From: GCA-2794515 sp034436155
GTDB taxonomy: Bacteria > Chloroflexota > Anaerolineae > Aggregatilineales > Phototrophicaceae
DNA: 64,000 nucleotides
Direction: 5' to 3'
Assembly (NCBI GenBank): GCA_034436155.1
Contig: DAOTVP010000038.1
Span: forward strand, 17,215-81,214
Shown here: positions 51,432 to 60,365 of the stretch, one piece after another
How positions within the stretch are numbered: position 1 is the stretch's first letter
Layout of the letters: every line of letters starts with the position of its first letter
The notes under the pieces: model-generated
What the model saw: only the letters and a program-made list of their open reading frames with translations
What the model was told of the DNA's origin: nothing
The model's database searches: none
Program-made: the position numbers and the translations under genes

Positions 51432-52376
51432 TTAGTTCCAGTCGTTAATCCAAGAAAGAATATATTTTGCTAATCCGATACGCTTATCATCATCGGTCAT
51501 CAGTGTATCGGCAAAACGAAGTTTGATATGGGATGGTGCGGATGTGCTGGCTTCATCACGACTATCGCCCAAAAAGCCGTTTATCACATCGCCATAATAA
51601 GTCATGACGCTGTGTGGCGTGATCGATAAGCCCAATTCACGCATCAATTTGGCGGTGGGTCCCTTGACGGCATCGCCACCGATGAGCGGGGTCACAGCGA
51701 TTCGCGGGATATGCCGCGAGATGAGCAAGTCGGTCATGCCGTGCAAAGCTAAAATCGGGCGCACTGATAGCCACGGATTAGACGGTGCGATAATCACCGC
51801 ATCCGCCGATTCGATAGCGTTGACAACGGCAGGCGATGGATTGCTCACATCTGCGCCGAGATAATCAATCGCTGTGAGGGTGGGTTGCCAGCGATGTTTG
51901 ACGAAATATTCCTGAAAGCCCAATATGCCGTATTCTTGGGTATGCACCATTGTTGGCACTTCGGCGTTGGTCATCGGCAATAGCGAACAGGTGATTCCGA
52001 GCGCACTCGCCAAACGGCGCGTGATTTCGGTCAATGTCACCCCATCGTACCACCATTGGGTGCGGAGCAAATGCGTGGCGATGTCTTTATCGCCCAAGCG
52101 AAACCATTCATCCGAATTGTATCGGCGTAAGGCTTCGAGTGTGTTGATGGTATCGCCCGCCACGCCCCAACCGTTGGTTTTATCCACCAAGCCCGATAGG
52201 GTATACATCACCGTATCGAGATCGGGGCATATCCGCAGGGCATGATGCCAAAAATCATCACCTGTGTTGACGATGATGGTCAAATTTTCGTGTGGCATGG
52301 CATGATACAAGCCATATGCCAATTTTGCCCCACCAACGCCCCCCACCAATAAGACGATTTTTTTGTCGGTAGCCAA
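51432..52376 (-). CDS. cofD: 2-phospho-L-lactate transferase (CofD/FbiA)
   Basis: Enzyme of 314 residues joining the activated phospho-acid to the deazaflavin Fo, giving F420-0 or dehydro-F420-0. Motifs: LLVGGVGGAKLAYGL, NTGDDFWHHALRICPDLDTV, GWGVAGDT, FRLGDKDIATHLLRT, FQEYFVKHRW, and APSNPWLSVRPIL near the C-terminus. Length and all blocks fit the family. The gap of 86 bases to the preceding nitroreductase gene is the largest in the run and may hold an internal promoter. No fbiC/cofGH (Fo synthase) gene is in the window. Confidence 0.94.
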   Translation of the reverse strand: MATDKKIVLLVGGVGGAKLAYGLYHAMPHENLTIIVNTGDDFWHHALRICPDLDTVMYTLSGLVDKTNGWGVAGDTINTLEALRRYNSDEWFRLGDKDIATHLLRTQWWYDGVTLTEITRRLASALGITCSLLPMTNAEVPTMVHTQEYGILGFQEYFVKHRWQPTLTAIDYLGADVSNPSPAVVNAIESADAVIIAPSNPWLSVRPILALHGMTDLLISRHIPRIAVTPLIGGDAVKGPTAKLMRELGLSITPHSVMTYYGDVINGFLGDSRDEASTSAPSHIKLRFADTLMTDDDKRIGLAKYILSWINDWN

Positions 52377-52462
52377 TCCTTATATCCTCATCTGCGTGCC
52401 TGTGATGATTGATGCTCTTATAGGCATTGTATCAGAAAATGCGATGAATGTCGTATTCAGAC

Positions 52463-53062
52463 TTAACGCCAAAGTGTTAAATCTTCAATAGATTTGCGCG
52501 GTTTCGATTTTTCTTCGGCGGGAAATCCAACCGTGATGAGGGCTTGCGGTTGCCAATCGGCGGGCAAATCGAGCGCCGCCTGTACCACATCGGGGCAAAA
52601 AAGCGGGGCGCACATCCAACACGCCCCAAGCCCTAATGCGTGCGCCATCAGCAACACATTTTGACCCGCCATCGCCACGCTTTGAATCGCCATGACCATC
52701 TCGTTATGCGCCCGTTTTGCATCGGGATATACATCCATATCGGTCATCGTCATACATAGCACCAGCAACAACGGCGCGTTTGTGATTCGGCTATATGATC
52801 TGCTCACATCGGCTTCTATCACGTCTGATGGCGTGTTATCGGCGGTTAAATCGGCACGCAACCGCGCCCCCATCGCGTTGGCGAGGCGAATTTTGGTGGC
52901 TTCGGTCTGAATGACCACCCAGCGCCACGGTTGCCGATTGTGCGCCGATGGCGACCATCGCCCCGCTTCGAGCAACATGTGAATATGCGCGTCCGAAATC
53001 GGGGTGGGGTGATAGCGCCGAATAGAACGGCGTGATGTGAGCAGGTTCAACAGATCCATCAT
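52463..53062 (-). CDS. Nitroreductase-family protein, probable dehydro-F420 reductase
   Basis: FMN-binding nitroreductase of 199 residues: TSRRSIRRYHPTPISDAH, SPSAHNRQPWRWVVI, and ALGLGACWMCAPLF. It is similar to the C-terminal half of mycobacterial FbiB, which reduces dehydro-F420-0. Here it is a separate gene next to cofE, so the two together equal FbiB. This would fit the PEP route of F420 synthesis, an inference. Start could be either of two adjacent ATG codons. Confidence 0.85.
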   Translation of the reverse strand: MMDLLNLLTSRRSIRRYHPTPISDAHIHMLLEAGRWSPSAHNRQPWRWVVIQTEATKIRLANAMGARLRADLTADNTPSDVIEADVSRSYSRITNAPLLLVLCMTMTDMDVYPDAKRAHNEMVMAIQSVAMAGQNVLLMAHALGLGACWMCAPLFCPDVVQAALDLPADWQPQALITVGFPAEEKSKPRKSIEDLTLWR

Positions 53063-53073
53063 AGAGATACTCG

Positions 53074-53838
53074 CTAACGATATAAATCTTGTTCTGGCGG
53101 GCGGTATAAATCGGATGCGTGCGATTCATTAGTGGGGGCATACGCTAACCCGCGAATGAGGATCACAGGCAAGCCTTCTGCGCCTTCACCACAGACCAAA
53201 TGCGCCGCCGATGCGATCATATCGGCGTAGCCTTGTGTGCTGATGCGTAATTCGCGCCCAAATAAATCGTGCGTCCCGCGCAAATCGACCAGCGCAGGCA
53301 CACCTGCCACACCAATCGCCACGCCAACGTTGCCCATGCGGAACGGGCGACCATGCGTGTCGCTGATGACGATGCCCAACATCACACCGAGTTTTTCTGC
53401 GAGTTGAGCGCGTAATTGTTGCGCCGATTCATCGGGATTGAGCGGTAACAACAAGACTTTGTTCTCATCTCCGACATTCGATTGGTCTATGCCCGCGTTG
53501 GCGGATGTGAATCCGAGCCGATGTTGTGTGACTAACACACGAAACCCTTTGCGCGAAATGCCTTTGCTCTCTTGCAACACCAAATGGACGATGCGCGGGT
53601 CTTTATCGGTCTCTTTTGCCAATTTGACCGCCTCATCAGACGGCGTTATATCGCGCAAATCGACATAGCGATTTTCGGCTTTGGAGATGATTTTTGATGA
53701 GACGACCAAAATATCTCCCGTTTGTAAGGTTTCTCCCATCGATTCCAATGCCCGCACGATAATCATCGCTAAATCATCGTGCGGTTGGATGAGTGGGATG
53801 CCTGTTATGGCTTTGATGATGAGTGATGGGGCTATCAT
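53074..53838 (-). CDS. cofE: F420-0:gamma-glutamyl ligase (CofE)
   Basis: GTP-dependent ligase of 254 residues adding glutamates to F420-0. It shows the family pattern: ITGIPLIQPHDDLAMII, GDILVVSSKIISKAENR, HRLGFTSANAGIDQSNV, VVISDTHGRPFRMGNVGVAIG (here IVISDTHG) and GYADMIASAAHLVCGEG. The ATG overlaps the stop of fno by 4 bases. The single domain lacks the nitroreductase part found in FbiB, which is encoded by the next gene. Confidence 0.94.
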   Translation of the reverse strand: MIAPSLIIKAITGIPLIQPHDDLAMIIVRALESMGETLQTGDILVVSSKIISKAENRYVDLRDITPSDEAVKLAKETDKDPRIVHLVLQESKGISRKGFRVLVTQHRLGFTSANAGIDQSNVGDENKVLLLPLNPDESAQQLRAQLAEKLGVMLGIVISDTHGRPFRMGNVGVAIGVAGVPALVDLRGTHDLFGRELRISTQGYADMIASAAHLVCGEGAEGLPVILIRGLAYAPTNESHASDLYRPPEQDLYR

Positions 53839-54512
53839 TCGAGATTGGTAATGCGGATCCCCGCACCTTTCACTTTATAGGCGCGGTTGATATAGAGTAA
53901 CACAGGTGTTAATGCCTCGACCGCCACCGCATTAGCGAGTCCGCCCGCGTCTATGCCTCGCATCCCCGCGGCTTTGACCAACGCCATGACATCGGCTTTG
54001 GCTTCGGGATAATTGCTACAAATCAGCACATCACAGTTGACCTCGATGGCGGGGTCTTTCAGTTTTTCTGCGCTCACATTTTGGAATGCCGCCACCACTT
54101 TGACCGATTCGCCCAGCAAGGCTTGGGCTTCCATACATGCCGATTTGCCTTCGGGGATATTGACCACCGTAATTTTTGGCGGGGCAAGCGGGACGGTCAC
54201 ATCCACCAATACCTTGCCATTGAGATACTCGCGCACACTGTTCAGTGTATCTTTGTGGGCGGTATAGGGTACACTGAGGACGACCAATTGCGCCTCTTTG
54301 GTGGCATTCACATTCGACATGCCGATGAGATAATCGCCCCCCAATTCGGCATTGAGTTCATTGGCGCGGGCGATGGCTTTATCGGCATCCCGCGAGCCGA
54401 TGATGACCCGATATCCGTTCAACGCCCAACGCATGGCTAATCCAGACCCTTCCTTACCTGTTCCACCGAGGACGGCAACCGTCATGACAATCGGAAGTTT
54501 TTCTTCTGACAT
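53835..54512 (-). CDS. F420H2:NADP oxidoreductase (Fno)
   Basis: Enzyme of 225 residues that exchanges hydride between F420 and NADPH. The Rossmann motif VAVLGGTGKEGSGLAMRWALNGYRVIIGSRD is typical, followed by VVLSVPYTAH, LVDVTVPLAPP and GMRGIDAGGLANAVAVEALTPVLL. It is first in the F420-molybdenum run, and would supply F420H2. The start may be the second Met (MTVAVLGG). Confidence 0.92.
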   Translation of the reverse strand: MSEEKLPIVMTVAVLGGTGKEGSGLAMRWALNGYRVIIGSRDADKAIARANELNAELGGDYLIGMSNVNATKEAQLVVLSVPYTAHKDTLNSVREYLNGKVLVDVTVPLAPPKITVVNIPEGKSACMEAQALLGESVKVVAAFQNVSAEKLKDPAIEVNCDVLICSNYPEAKADVMALVKAAGMRGIDAGGLANAVAVEALTPVLLYINRAYKVKGAGIRITNLE

Positions 54513-54579
54513 AAGTTTTTCTTTCTAATAGAATTGATAAACAGGCTATTTGAGAAGCTATTTTAACTGATGAAAGCGG

Positions 54580-54614
54580 GCTTGTAAGGATGTAATTTGG
54601 GCATCCTCACAAGC
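54580..54614. terminator. Hairpin between two minus-strand genes
   Basis: GCTTGTAAGGATG and CATCCTCACAAGC pair around nine bases, 12 bases after a stop; no T-run follows. It separates the membrane protein gene from the F420 run. Confidence 0.5.
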
Positions 54615-54626
54615 CGTTGGCTAAAA

Positions 54627-55640
54627 TTAGCGATTGAACAGTTGGTCTATCTGGCTAATTTCGCCATTAAACAAGACTTTCTCTATGGTTTGGTTTTTGT
54701 TACTGCGGGTGATGAACGTGATTTTAAGGCTACCATCTATGCTCTGTTCGCTACACCGCCCGATTTCAATATGTAATTTGGGCAACGGACTACGTGCATT
54801 TACAGGTTGAATATATTGCGCGGCGGCGCGTAAATCGCCATTTTGAAAGGCTTGCATGAACGGATTAATGGCGGGTTCTAAAACCTGTGCGACAGGTTTT
54901 AAGGTGAGCCAACGATTTTGCTCGGTGCAGAAGGCTTGTCGGGCGCTCCAACTGCCGAGTAATGCGCTCCCGATGCACATAATGAGCAATTCAATACCGA
55001 AATATCCCCACGCCAATCCATCTTTAATCGGCGTTTGTGATGATGAACTACCACTTCCGACCCGCGAAATGCTGAAACCCTCTTGGGCTTGAAAGCTGAC
55101 ATAACCGATAATACCAACATTATTGGTTAAATCGTTTAATTCGATATCGAATGCTTTCATCAACCCGATAAAGCCTGTGCTACCCGTCTCTTGTTCTAAA
55201 ATACCGTCTAAAAATTCTTCGACCTGTTGATCTGTTTCGGGTGATTGGCTTACACCCATCGCCTCTCTGATTTGATCCCGCGCAAAATCGCCATATTCGA
55301 TAATGGCATTCACATATTCCGCGCCCCAATATGCCTCGTATGCGATAGCGCCGACGAGTATGCCCAATAAAAATCCGAGCAATCCATTTCTGATTTTGCC
55401 CAACTTAACCGCTAACATGGCAAATCCACCCGCGATAATCCCTGTGAAAATGGCAGAGACCAAGATGAGATAAACCAGTTTACCGCTAAAAAAGAGGGCG
55501 ACCCCTGTCGCAACTCCGCCGATAGCGCCAACAATGAGGGCAAATGGCAACCGAACAGGGCTAAACCCGCCGTTGCCACGAACAACCCGCCCACTCTGAT
55601 TCGGCATTCCCGAAATAGGCGATGATGATACACTTTGCAT
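54627..55640 (-). CDS. Membrane protein of unknown function
   Basis: Protein of 337 residues with about three N-terminal membrane helices (FALIVGAIGGVATGVALFFSG, VYLILVSAIFTGIIAGGFAML, GLLGFLLGILVGAIAYEAYWG), a soluble loop of about 110 residues, one more helix (GIELLIMCIGSALLGSW) and a C-terminal domain. No family recognised. Start taken at MQSVSSSPISG, since AAGGAG lies upstream; the frame to 55670 lacks support. Confidence 0.7.
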   Translation of the reverse strand: MQSVSSSPISGMPNQSGRVVRGNGGFSPVRLPFALIVGAIGGVATGVALFFSGKLVYLILVSAIFTGIIAGGFAMLAVKLGKIRNGLLGFLLGILVGAIAYEAYWGAEYVNAIIEYGDFARDQIREAMGVSQSPETDQQVEEFLDGILEQETGSTGFIGLMKAFDIELNDLTNNVGIIGYVSFQAQEGFSISRVGSGSSSSQTPIKDGLAWGYFGIELLIMCIGSALLGSWSARQAFCTEQNRWLTLKPVAQVLEPAINPFMQAFQNGDLRAAAQYIQPVNARSPLPKLHIEIGRCSEQSIDGSLKITFITRSNKNQTIEKVLFNGEISQIDQLFNR

Positions 55641-55723
55641 TGTGAGAACTCCTTGTGTAATCAAAATCAATGTAACGCATTGTTACCAAATGTAGTATAT
55701 GCGAGATTGATTTTTTTACCTCA

Positions 55724-56788
55724 TTATCTGCCAAGTTGCTTCATGCCGTTATAGCGTTCCCAAACTTTTTGTGCTTGCGGGCGCACTTGTTTGAGGATGT
55801 CGCGTTCATCGAGCGCCATGAGGTGACGGTGACGCATCACCACTTCACCGCCGATGATGGTTGTATCCACCATCCACGACTCGATCCCATAGAGCAAGTG
55901 CCACGCGATATTCTCTGGATAAACCGGTACTCGTGGTTGATAATCGATAAAAATCAGGTCGGCGGTCATGCCCTCGCTCACTTCGCCAAATTTTTGATTG
56001 GGGAATGCCCGCATGAGCAAGGCGGCATTATTCGAGATGCCCATATTGAGAATATCGACAGGTTCTACAGATTCGATTTGACGTAATTGATGATGGGCGC
56101 TCCGCCACTCTTCCCACATATCATATTTACCGCGTTCTGCGCCGATGGTGAGGGATTTATCGACCACACCATTCATCGGGATGTGTTGCGGATGTTTGAA
56201 AAATGGGCGAGGCATGTACACGGAATTGTTATCGATCTTCGCGCCACTGCGTACGCGGTCATATTGATTGGCGATTTGGGCGAAGCGTTCATTTTCGGCA
56301 TGAGCGTTGACTTTGGATGATAAGCGGGTGGTGTTGTTGGCAGAGTACGTCAACACCCCGCGGATGCCGATGAGTTTGAGCGCGTTGGCAATCGTCTCTA
56401 AGCTACCTTCGAGTTCGGTGGGGCTGGTATGAAAATTAAACAGGGTGGTTGTGCCACGCTTAATGGCATCCATCGCGCATAAAATGGCGCTCCAATATAG
56501 CGCATCGCGGTCTAGGGCGTGGCTTAACCATCGCTCGGCATACGGAATTTCGTCATCGTTGAGCATATCGGCAATCAGCGCATGATGAAAATGGGTATGG
56601 GCGCAGATATTACCGGGCAGTATCCACTGCGAAAACGCATCTAAGCGAGCGACATCCCGATAGGTATAAATCAGCACTTCGGTGGGTCCGAGGGCTTGAA
56701 TCACACCATTTTCGATGTAAATCGCGTAATCTGTCAGGATATGGGGATTATCTTTCCAATAAGGGATGGTGGCATTAATAATCAGCAT
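55724..56788 (-). CDS. SsnA-like amidohydrolase with missing central active site
   Basis: Protein of 354 residues similar to SsnA-type aminohydrolases (about 440 residues), which occur with selenium/molybdenum hydroxylase genes. The first metal motif AHTHFHHAL and IKRGTTTLFNFHTSPTELEGSL are conserved. Then about 90-100 residues with the remaining metal His and Glu are absent; the sequence passes from AENERFAQIANQYDRV to IGAERGKYDMWEEWRSAHHQ, where GTDG would hold the catalytic Asp. The reading frame is open, so it is a remodelled, probably inactive form. Start overlaps the upstream gene by 14 bases. Confidence 0.65.
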   Translation of the reverse strand: MLIINATIPYWKDNPHILTDYAIYIENGVIQALGPTEVLIYTYRDVARLDAFSQWILPGNICAHTHFHHALIADMLNDDEIPYAERWLSHALDRDALYWSAILCAMDAIKRGTTTLFNFHTSPTELEGSLETIANALKLIGIRGVLTYSANNTTRLSSKVNAHAENERFAQIANQYDRVRSGAKIDNNSVYMPRPFFKHPQHIPMNGVVDKSLTIGAERGKYDMWEEWRSAHHQLRQIESVEPVDILNMGISNNAALLMRAFPNQKFGEVSEGMTADLIFIDYQPRVPVYPENIAWHLLYGIESWMVDTTIIGGEVVMRHRHLMALDERDILKQVRPQAQKVWERYNGMKQLGR

Positions 56789-57263
56789 CGGAATAATCTT
56801 TCGTTATAAAATAGTTTGCCATGAGTATTTTAGCGCGTGTTGGCGGGTTGTCTAGTGAGGGGATGAATAAATCACCGACTTGTGCCGCCGAGAGAAATGC
56901 TTCACCTGTTGTGAGTATAAATGAAACGCTTTGTTGATGCGGGTTAAGAATGGGCGGGTGTTTGGGGATAAAATCACCCAATGCGATACGATAATAGGGG
57001 TCATCGGCACGGGGATGATGGGCTTCGTGTGGGAGTAGGGTGCGCCTGCGTTGCAATTCGTATCCGCGCATGGGGGCATAATAATAAATCCCACTGGGCT
57101 TTTTTTGTGAGGCGCTCCGACTGAGGAAAAACGCCAGATAATCGACCACAAAATAACGTGGGGCGCGATTCATGGGGATACGATACCAATGGTCGCTCAT
57201 GGCAAGGTGCAAATCACGCAGTCGGTTGATAACACACACTAAAACGCGATCTTGTGCATCCAT
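56775..57263 (-). CDS. Conserved hypothetical protein with HWYRIP motif
   Basis: Protein of 162 residues containing DHWYRIPMNRAPRYFVVDYLAFFLS and, further on, IYYYAPMRGYELQRRR and HPRADDPYYRIALGD. I recall similar proteins as hypotheticals in several phyla but know no function. No signal peptide or membrane segment. ORF ends inside the SsnA-like gene by 14 bases. Confidence 0.7.
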   Translation of the reverse strand: MDAQDRVLVCVINRLRDLHLAMSDHWYRIPMNRAPRYFVVDYLAFFLSRSASQKKPSGIYYYAPMRGYELQRRRTLLPHEAHHPRADDPYYRIALGDFIPKHPPILNPHQQSVSFILTTGEAFLSAAQVGDLFIPSLDNPPTRAKILMANYFITKDYSDADY

Positions 57264-57289
57264 GCCCCATATCCCTATCTTATGTGCGG

Positions 57290-57514
57290 TTATTCGCCCG
57301 CATCGTTAAAAATGACTTGCTCGAAATAACGCATTTCGCTTTGGATTTCATCACGCTCACGGGCGAGTGCGCGATACTGTTTGAATTCAGCCTCAGACAA
57401 TTCATCGGCATGTTTGCCCTTGAGTAATGTGGCGATTTGCGCCTGCAAAGCCTCGTATTGTGTCACCAGTTGGCGATATTGCCCGACATGTTCTTGTGCT
57501 TCTTGGTCGGTCAT
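57290..57514 (-). CDS. Small coiled-coil protein
   Basis: Protein of 74 residues, nearly all charged helix with heptad-like spacing (YRQLVTQYEALQAQIATLL ... RALARERDEIQSEMRYFE). Start chosen at MTDQEAQEHV with AAAGGG upstream. Function unknown; lies 26 bases before the HWYRIP protein gene. Confidence 0.65.
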   Translation of the reverse strand: MTDQEAQEHVGQYRQLVTQYEALQAQIATLLKGKHADELSEAEFKQYRALARERDEIQSEMRYFEQVIFNDAGE

Positions 57515-57593
57515 ACCATGCCCTTTAATTTTTATTTTGGATGATATGACCATTATAACGCAAAATTGCCGATTCTGTGTCCAGAAATTGTGC

Positions 57594-58604
57594 TTATTTC
57601 AGATTAGTCGTATCCGCGACTACGTATGTCGTATGCCCCTGACCGCGATACGGCGCGAGCGGGTTATCGGGCAGGTTGGTCGTATCGGCGATGACATACA
57701 ACGGGCGGTCGCGGGTTTCATCGTAAATCCGCGCCACGTATTGCCCCAAGATGAACAAGAAAAATAACTGAAACGCGCTCATCAGCAACAACAAGACGAT
57801 GGTCGTGGCTTGCCCACCGAAGAAATCGGGACCTTGGGTAATCCGCAATACGGCGATGACGGGGATGGTCATCATGGCTAAAAATCCGAATAAACCACTG
57901 AAATAAATCATGACTTGCAACGGAAAATACGAAAATCCCGTCACCGCATCCCACGCAAAGCGCAACATCTTACGGAATGGATATTTGGTCTCGCCAGAAA
58001 AACGCGCCTCGCGGATATAATTCACGCCCGTCTGTTTGAACCCGACCCAACTGGTCATACCGCGAATAAAACGGTTATGTTCGCGCATTTGGCGCAACAC
58101 GCGCACCACGCGCTCATCCATCAGGCGAAAGTCGCCCGTGTCGAGGGGGATATTCACATCGGTGATGCGATAAATAATCCGATAAAATAATTTTGCCGTC
58201 CAAATTTTGAACTTGCTCTCACCTTTGCGCTCGGCACGGACGGCATACACCACCTCGTAACCCGCTTTCCAGCGTTCTATCATCTCTAAGATGACTTCGG
58301 GCGGGTCTTGCAGGTCGGCATCAATCAGCACAACGGCTTTGCCACTGGCGTAATCGATGCCTGCGGTGACGGCGATTTGATGCCCAAAATTTCGGGCGAA
58401 GAACACGCCTTTGACCCGCGAATCTTGTTTGCTCAACTCGCGGATGAGTTCTGGAGAACGGTCTTTACTGCCATCATTGACCAGCACCAATTCCCACGAT
58501 TCGCCTGTGCTATCCATCACTTGGCGGATGCGGTCATAGAGGAGTGGAATGTTGCCCTCTTCGTTATAGATAGGAGCAACGATAGAATAGGTCGGTTGAG
58601 TCAT
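57594..58604 (-). CDS. GT2 glycosyltransferase, GtrB/DPMS-like
   Basis: Membrane glycosyltransferase of 336 residues similar to GtrB or polyprenyl-phosphate sugar synthases. The catalytic domain begins YSIVAPIYNEEGNIPLLY, with VLIDADLQDPPEVI as the metal-binding site and RHNRFIRGMTSWVGFKQ-like segment (EHNRFIRGMTSWVG). Two C-terminal helices (VMIYFSGLFGFLAMMTIPVIAVL, TIVLLLLMSAFQLFFLFILG). The tail carries YVIADTTNL and YVVADTTNL, 25 residues apart, an unusual short duplication. It likely makes polyprenyl-phosphate sugar for envelope glycans. Confidence 0.88.
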   Translation of the reverse strand: MTQPTYSIVAPIYNEEGNIPLLYDRIRQVMDSTGESWELVLVNDGSKDRSPELIRELSKQDSRVKGVFFARNFGHQIAVTAGIDYASGKAVVLIDADLQDPPEVILEMIERWKAGYEVVYAVRAERKGESKFKIWTAKLFYRIIYRITDVNIPLDTGDFRLMDERVVRVLRQMREHNRFIRGMTSWVGFKQTGVNYIREARFSGETKYPFRKMLRFAWDAVTGFSYFPLQVMIYFSGLFGFLAMMTIPVIAVLRITQGPDFFGGQATTIVLLLLMSAFQLFFLFILGQYVARIYDETRDRPLYVIADTTNLPDNPLAPYRGQGHTTYVVADTTNLK

Positions 58605-58717
58605 AATAATCTGCCTACATTGTGCCTGAATGAATATATCTTATTTTACACGCGAATCGGTCAAAATTCGGCAAATTGCACGATTTTTTACAGGTATGCA
58701 AATTGTGTGCAGATGTG

Positions 58718-58750
58718 TGGCTGACATACGCTTCGCTAGTCAGCCATTAC
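58718..58750 (-). repeat. REP-like hairpin, copy 11
   Basis: Minus strand: GTAAT tag, TGGCTGAC, inner TAGCGAAGCGTAT, GTCAGCCA. Confidence 0.85.
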
Positions 58751-58769
58751 CCCTAAAATAGGGCAGGGT

Positions 58770-58806
58770 GTAATGGACGACTAGCCCGCAGGGCGTATGT
58801 CGTCCA
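58770..58806 (+). repeat. REP-like hairpin, copy 12
   Basis: GTAAT tag, TGGACGAC, inner TAGCCCGCAGGGCGTAT, GTCGTCCA. Faces copy 11, with the tags 19 bases apart. Confidence 0.85.
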
Positions 58807-58809
58807 CGA

Positions 58810-59757
58810 CTATTCGCCAGGGACGATATGCGTGCCTGTTTCGCCTAATAATGCCCGTTCTAAATTGGGCGGGTTGGTGATGATGGCTTTTGGTCCGCCG
58901 TTACGGACAAAATCAATCGCCGCCTGAATTTTGGGCAACATGCTCCCACGCGCAAAATGACCTGCGTGGGCATAGTCTTCGGCTTCGCGGATGGTCATGG
59001 TGTGAATGGCGCGTTGGGTCGGCTTCTTAAAATCGAGCATGACCTGTTCGACCCCTGTCGAAATCAGCAACAAATCGGCGCGAAGGGTGTTGGCTAATAA
59101 ACTGCTGGCGAGGTCTTTATCGATTACCGCCTCGACACCTTGCAGTCCGCCTGTGGGTGTGCGTATAACGGGGATGCCTCCGCCACCACACGCGATGACC
59201 ACATACCCACTGAGCATCAGGGCTTGGATGGCGTTAATTTCGATGACCGCTTTCGGCTTGGGCGATGGCACAACGCGCCGCCAACCGCGACCAGCATCTT
59301 CCATCACATGCCAACCTTTGGCTTGATATTCGCCCGCCTGTGCTTCGGTCATGAATCCGCCAACGGGTTTACTCGGATTTTCAAACGCGGGGTCGTTGCG
59401 ATCTACGGCGATTTGCGTGATGACGGTGGCGCAAGTGCGGTTTATCCCCAACAGGCGCAATTCGTCATTCAGCGCATTTTGTATCATATAGCCGATGTTG
59501 CCCTGTGTTTCTGCCACGATGTTATCTAAAAAATGCGGATACACCTCGTGTTGCGAGAGTTCCACACGGCGCATTCCATACCCCGCTTGCGGTCCGTTGC
59601 CGTGTGTGATGACCACCTGCCAACCGTGTTTGATGAGTTGTGCGACCACTTTCATGGCGCTCTCGACACTGCGCCATTGGTGGTCAATTTGCGGGTATTT
59701 ATCATCTTGGATGAGCGAATTTCCGCCGATAGCGAGGATGACCAATTTATCTATCAT
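58810..59757 (-). CDS. arcC: Carbamate kinase
   Basis: Enzyme of 315 residues making ATP from carbamoyl phosphate. Motifs: AIGGNSLIQDDKYPQ, THGNGPQAGYGMRR, VEAVIDKDLASSLLAN and GSMLPKIQAAIDFVRNGG; the length is standard. In purine or allantoin breakdown it conserves energy from carbamoyl phosphate. The ATG overlaps the histidine phosphatase gene stop by 4 bases. Arginine deiminase pathway genes are absent here, favouring the purine context. Confidence 0.92.
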   Translation of the reverse strand: MIDKLVILAIGGNSLIQDDKYPQIDHQWRSVESAMKVVAQLIKHGWQVVITHGNGPQAGYGMRRVELSQHEVYPHFLDNIVAETQGNIGYMIQNALNDELRLLGINRTCATVITQIAVDRNDPAFENPSKPVGGFMTEAQAGEYQAKGWHVMEDAGRGWRRVVPSPKPKAVIEINAIQALMLSGYVVIACGGGGIPVIRTPTGGLQGVEAVIDKDLASSLLANTLRADLLLISTGVEQVMLDFKKPTQRAIHTMTIREAEDYAHAGHFARGSMLPKIQAAIDFVRNGGPKAIITNPPNLERALLGETGTHIVPGE

Positions 59758-60365
59758 AGACCCTCTAAATGTTCAGTGATGTTCCACGATTCGCATACAA
59801 ACCTGCCCGAATCATACGGGGTTAAAATGGTAATCGCGCCATGCACCATCATATCCAGTCGTTGCATGGCGGCGGCATTCACACACAAATAGGGGATGAC
59901 GGCGCGGGTGATTCCGCCATGCGTGACCATCGCCACGGGGGTGGGGGACTCGGCGACGCGCATCAGAGCGCGTAAAATACGGTTATACGCCTGTTTGAAT
60001 GTTTCACCATTCGGAAAACCCGCCTCCCATTCTGCCGATAACCAACGTTGATACACCCCAAGCCATACCCCCCAACCATCGCGGTTGCTTTGACCCTCTA
60101 GGCTACCGCAATCCACTTCTCGCAAATCGTCATCCAACGCATAGTTGCTGATGCCAATTTCTTTGCCGATGAGTTGCGCTGTTGTTTGTGTGCGTTCAAA
60201 TGGGCTGGCAATCATCCGCCCAATACCCTTATCTTTCAGCCATACGCCTGCGCGATAGGCTTGGTTATATCCCAGTGTGGTCAATTCGCCCGATAAATCA
60301 CGGCATGTCAGACGATGTTCGACATTGACCACGCTTTGCCCGTGTCGGATGAGGTAGATGGTCAT
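59754..60365 (-). CDS. Histidine phosphatase family protein
   Basis: Protein of 203 residues of the phosphoglycerate mutase-like superfamily. The RHG motif YLIRHGQSVVNVEHRLT starts it, then SPFERTQTTAQLIG, LREVDCGSLEG and MVTHGGITRAVI carry the other catalytic residues. Probably a broad phosphatase. The ATG overlaps the esterase stop by 4 bases, and carbamate kinase follows, forming a three-gene unit. Confidence 0.88.
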   Translation of the reverse strand: MTIYLIRHGQSVVNVEHRLTCRDLSGELTTLGYNQAYRAGVWLKDKGIGRMIASPFERTQTTAQLIGKEIGISNYALDDDLREVDCGSLEGQSNRDGWGVWLGVYQRWLSAEWEAGFPNGETFKQAYNRILRALMRVAESPTPVAMVTHGGITRAVIPYLCVNAAAMQRLDMMVHGAITILTPYDSGRFVCESWNITEHLEGL

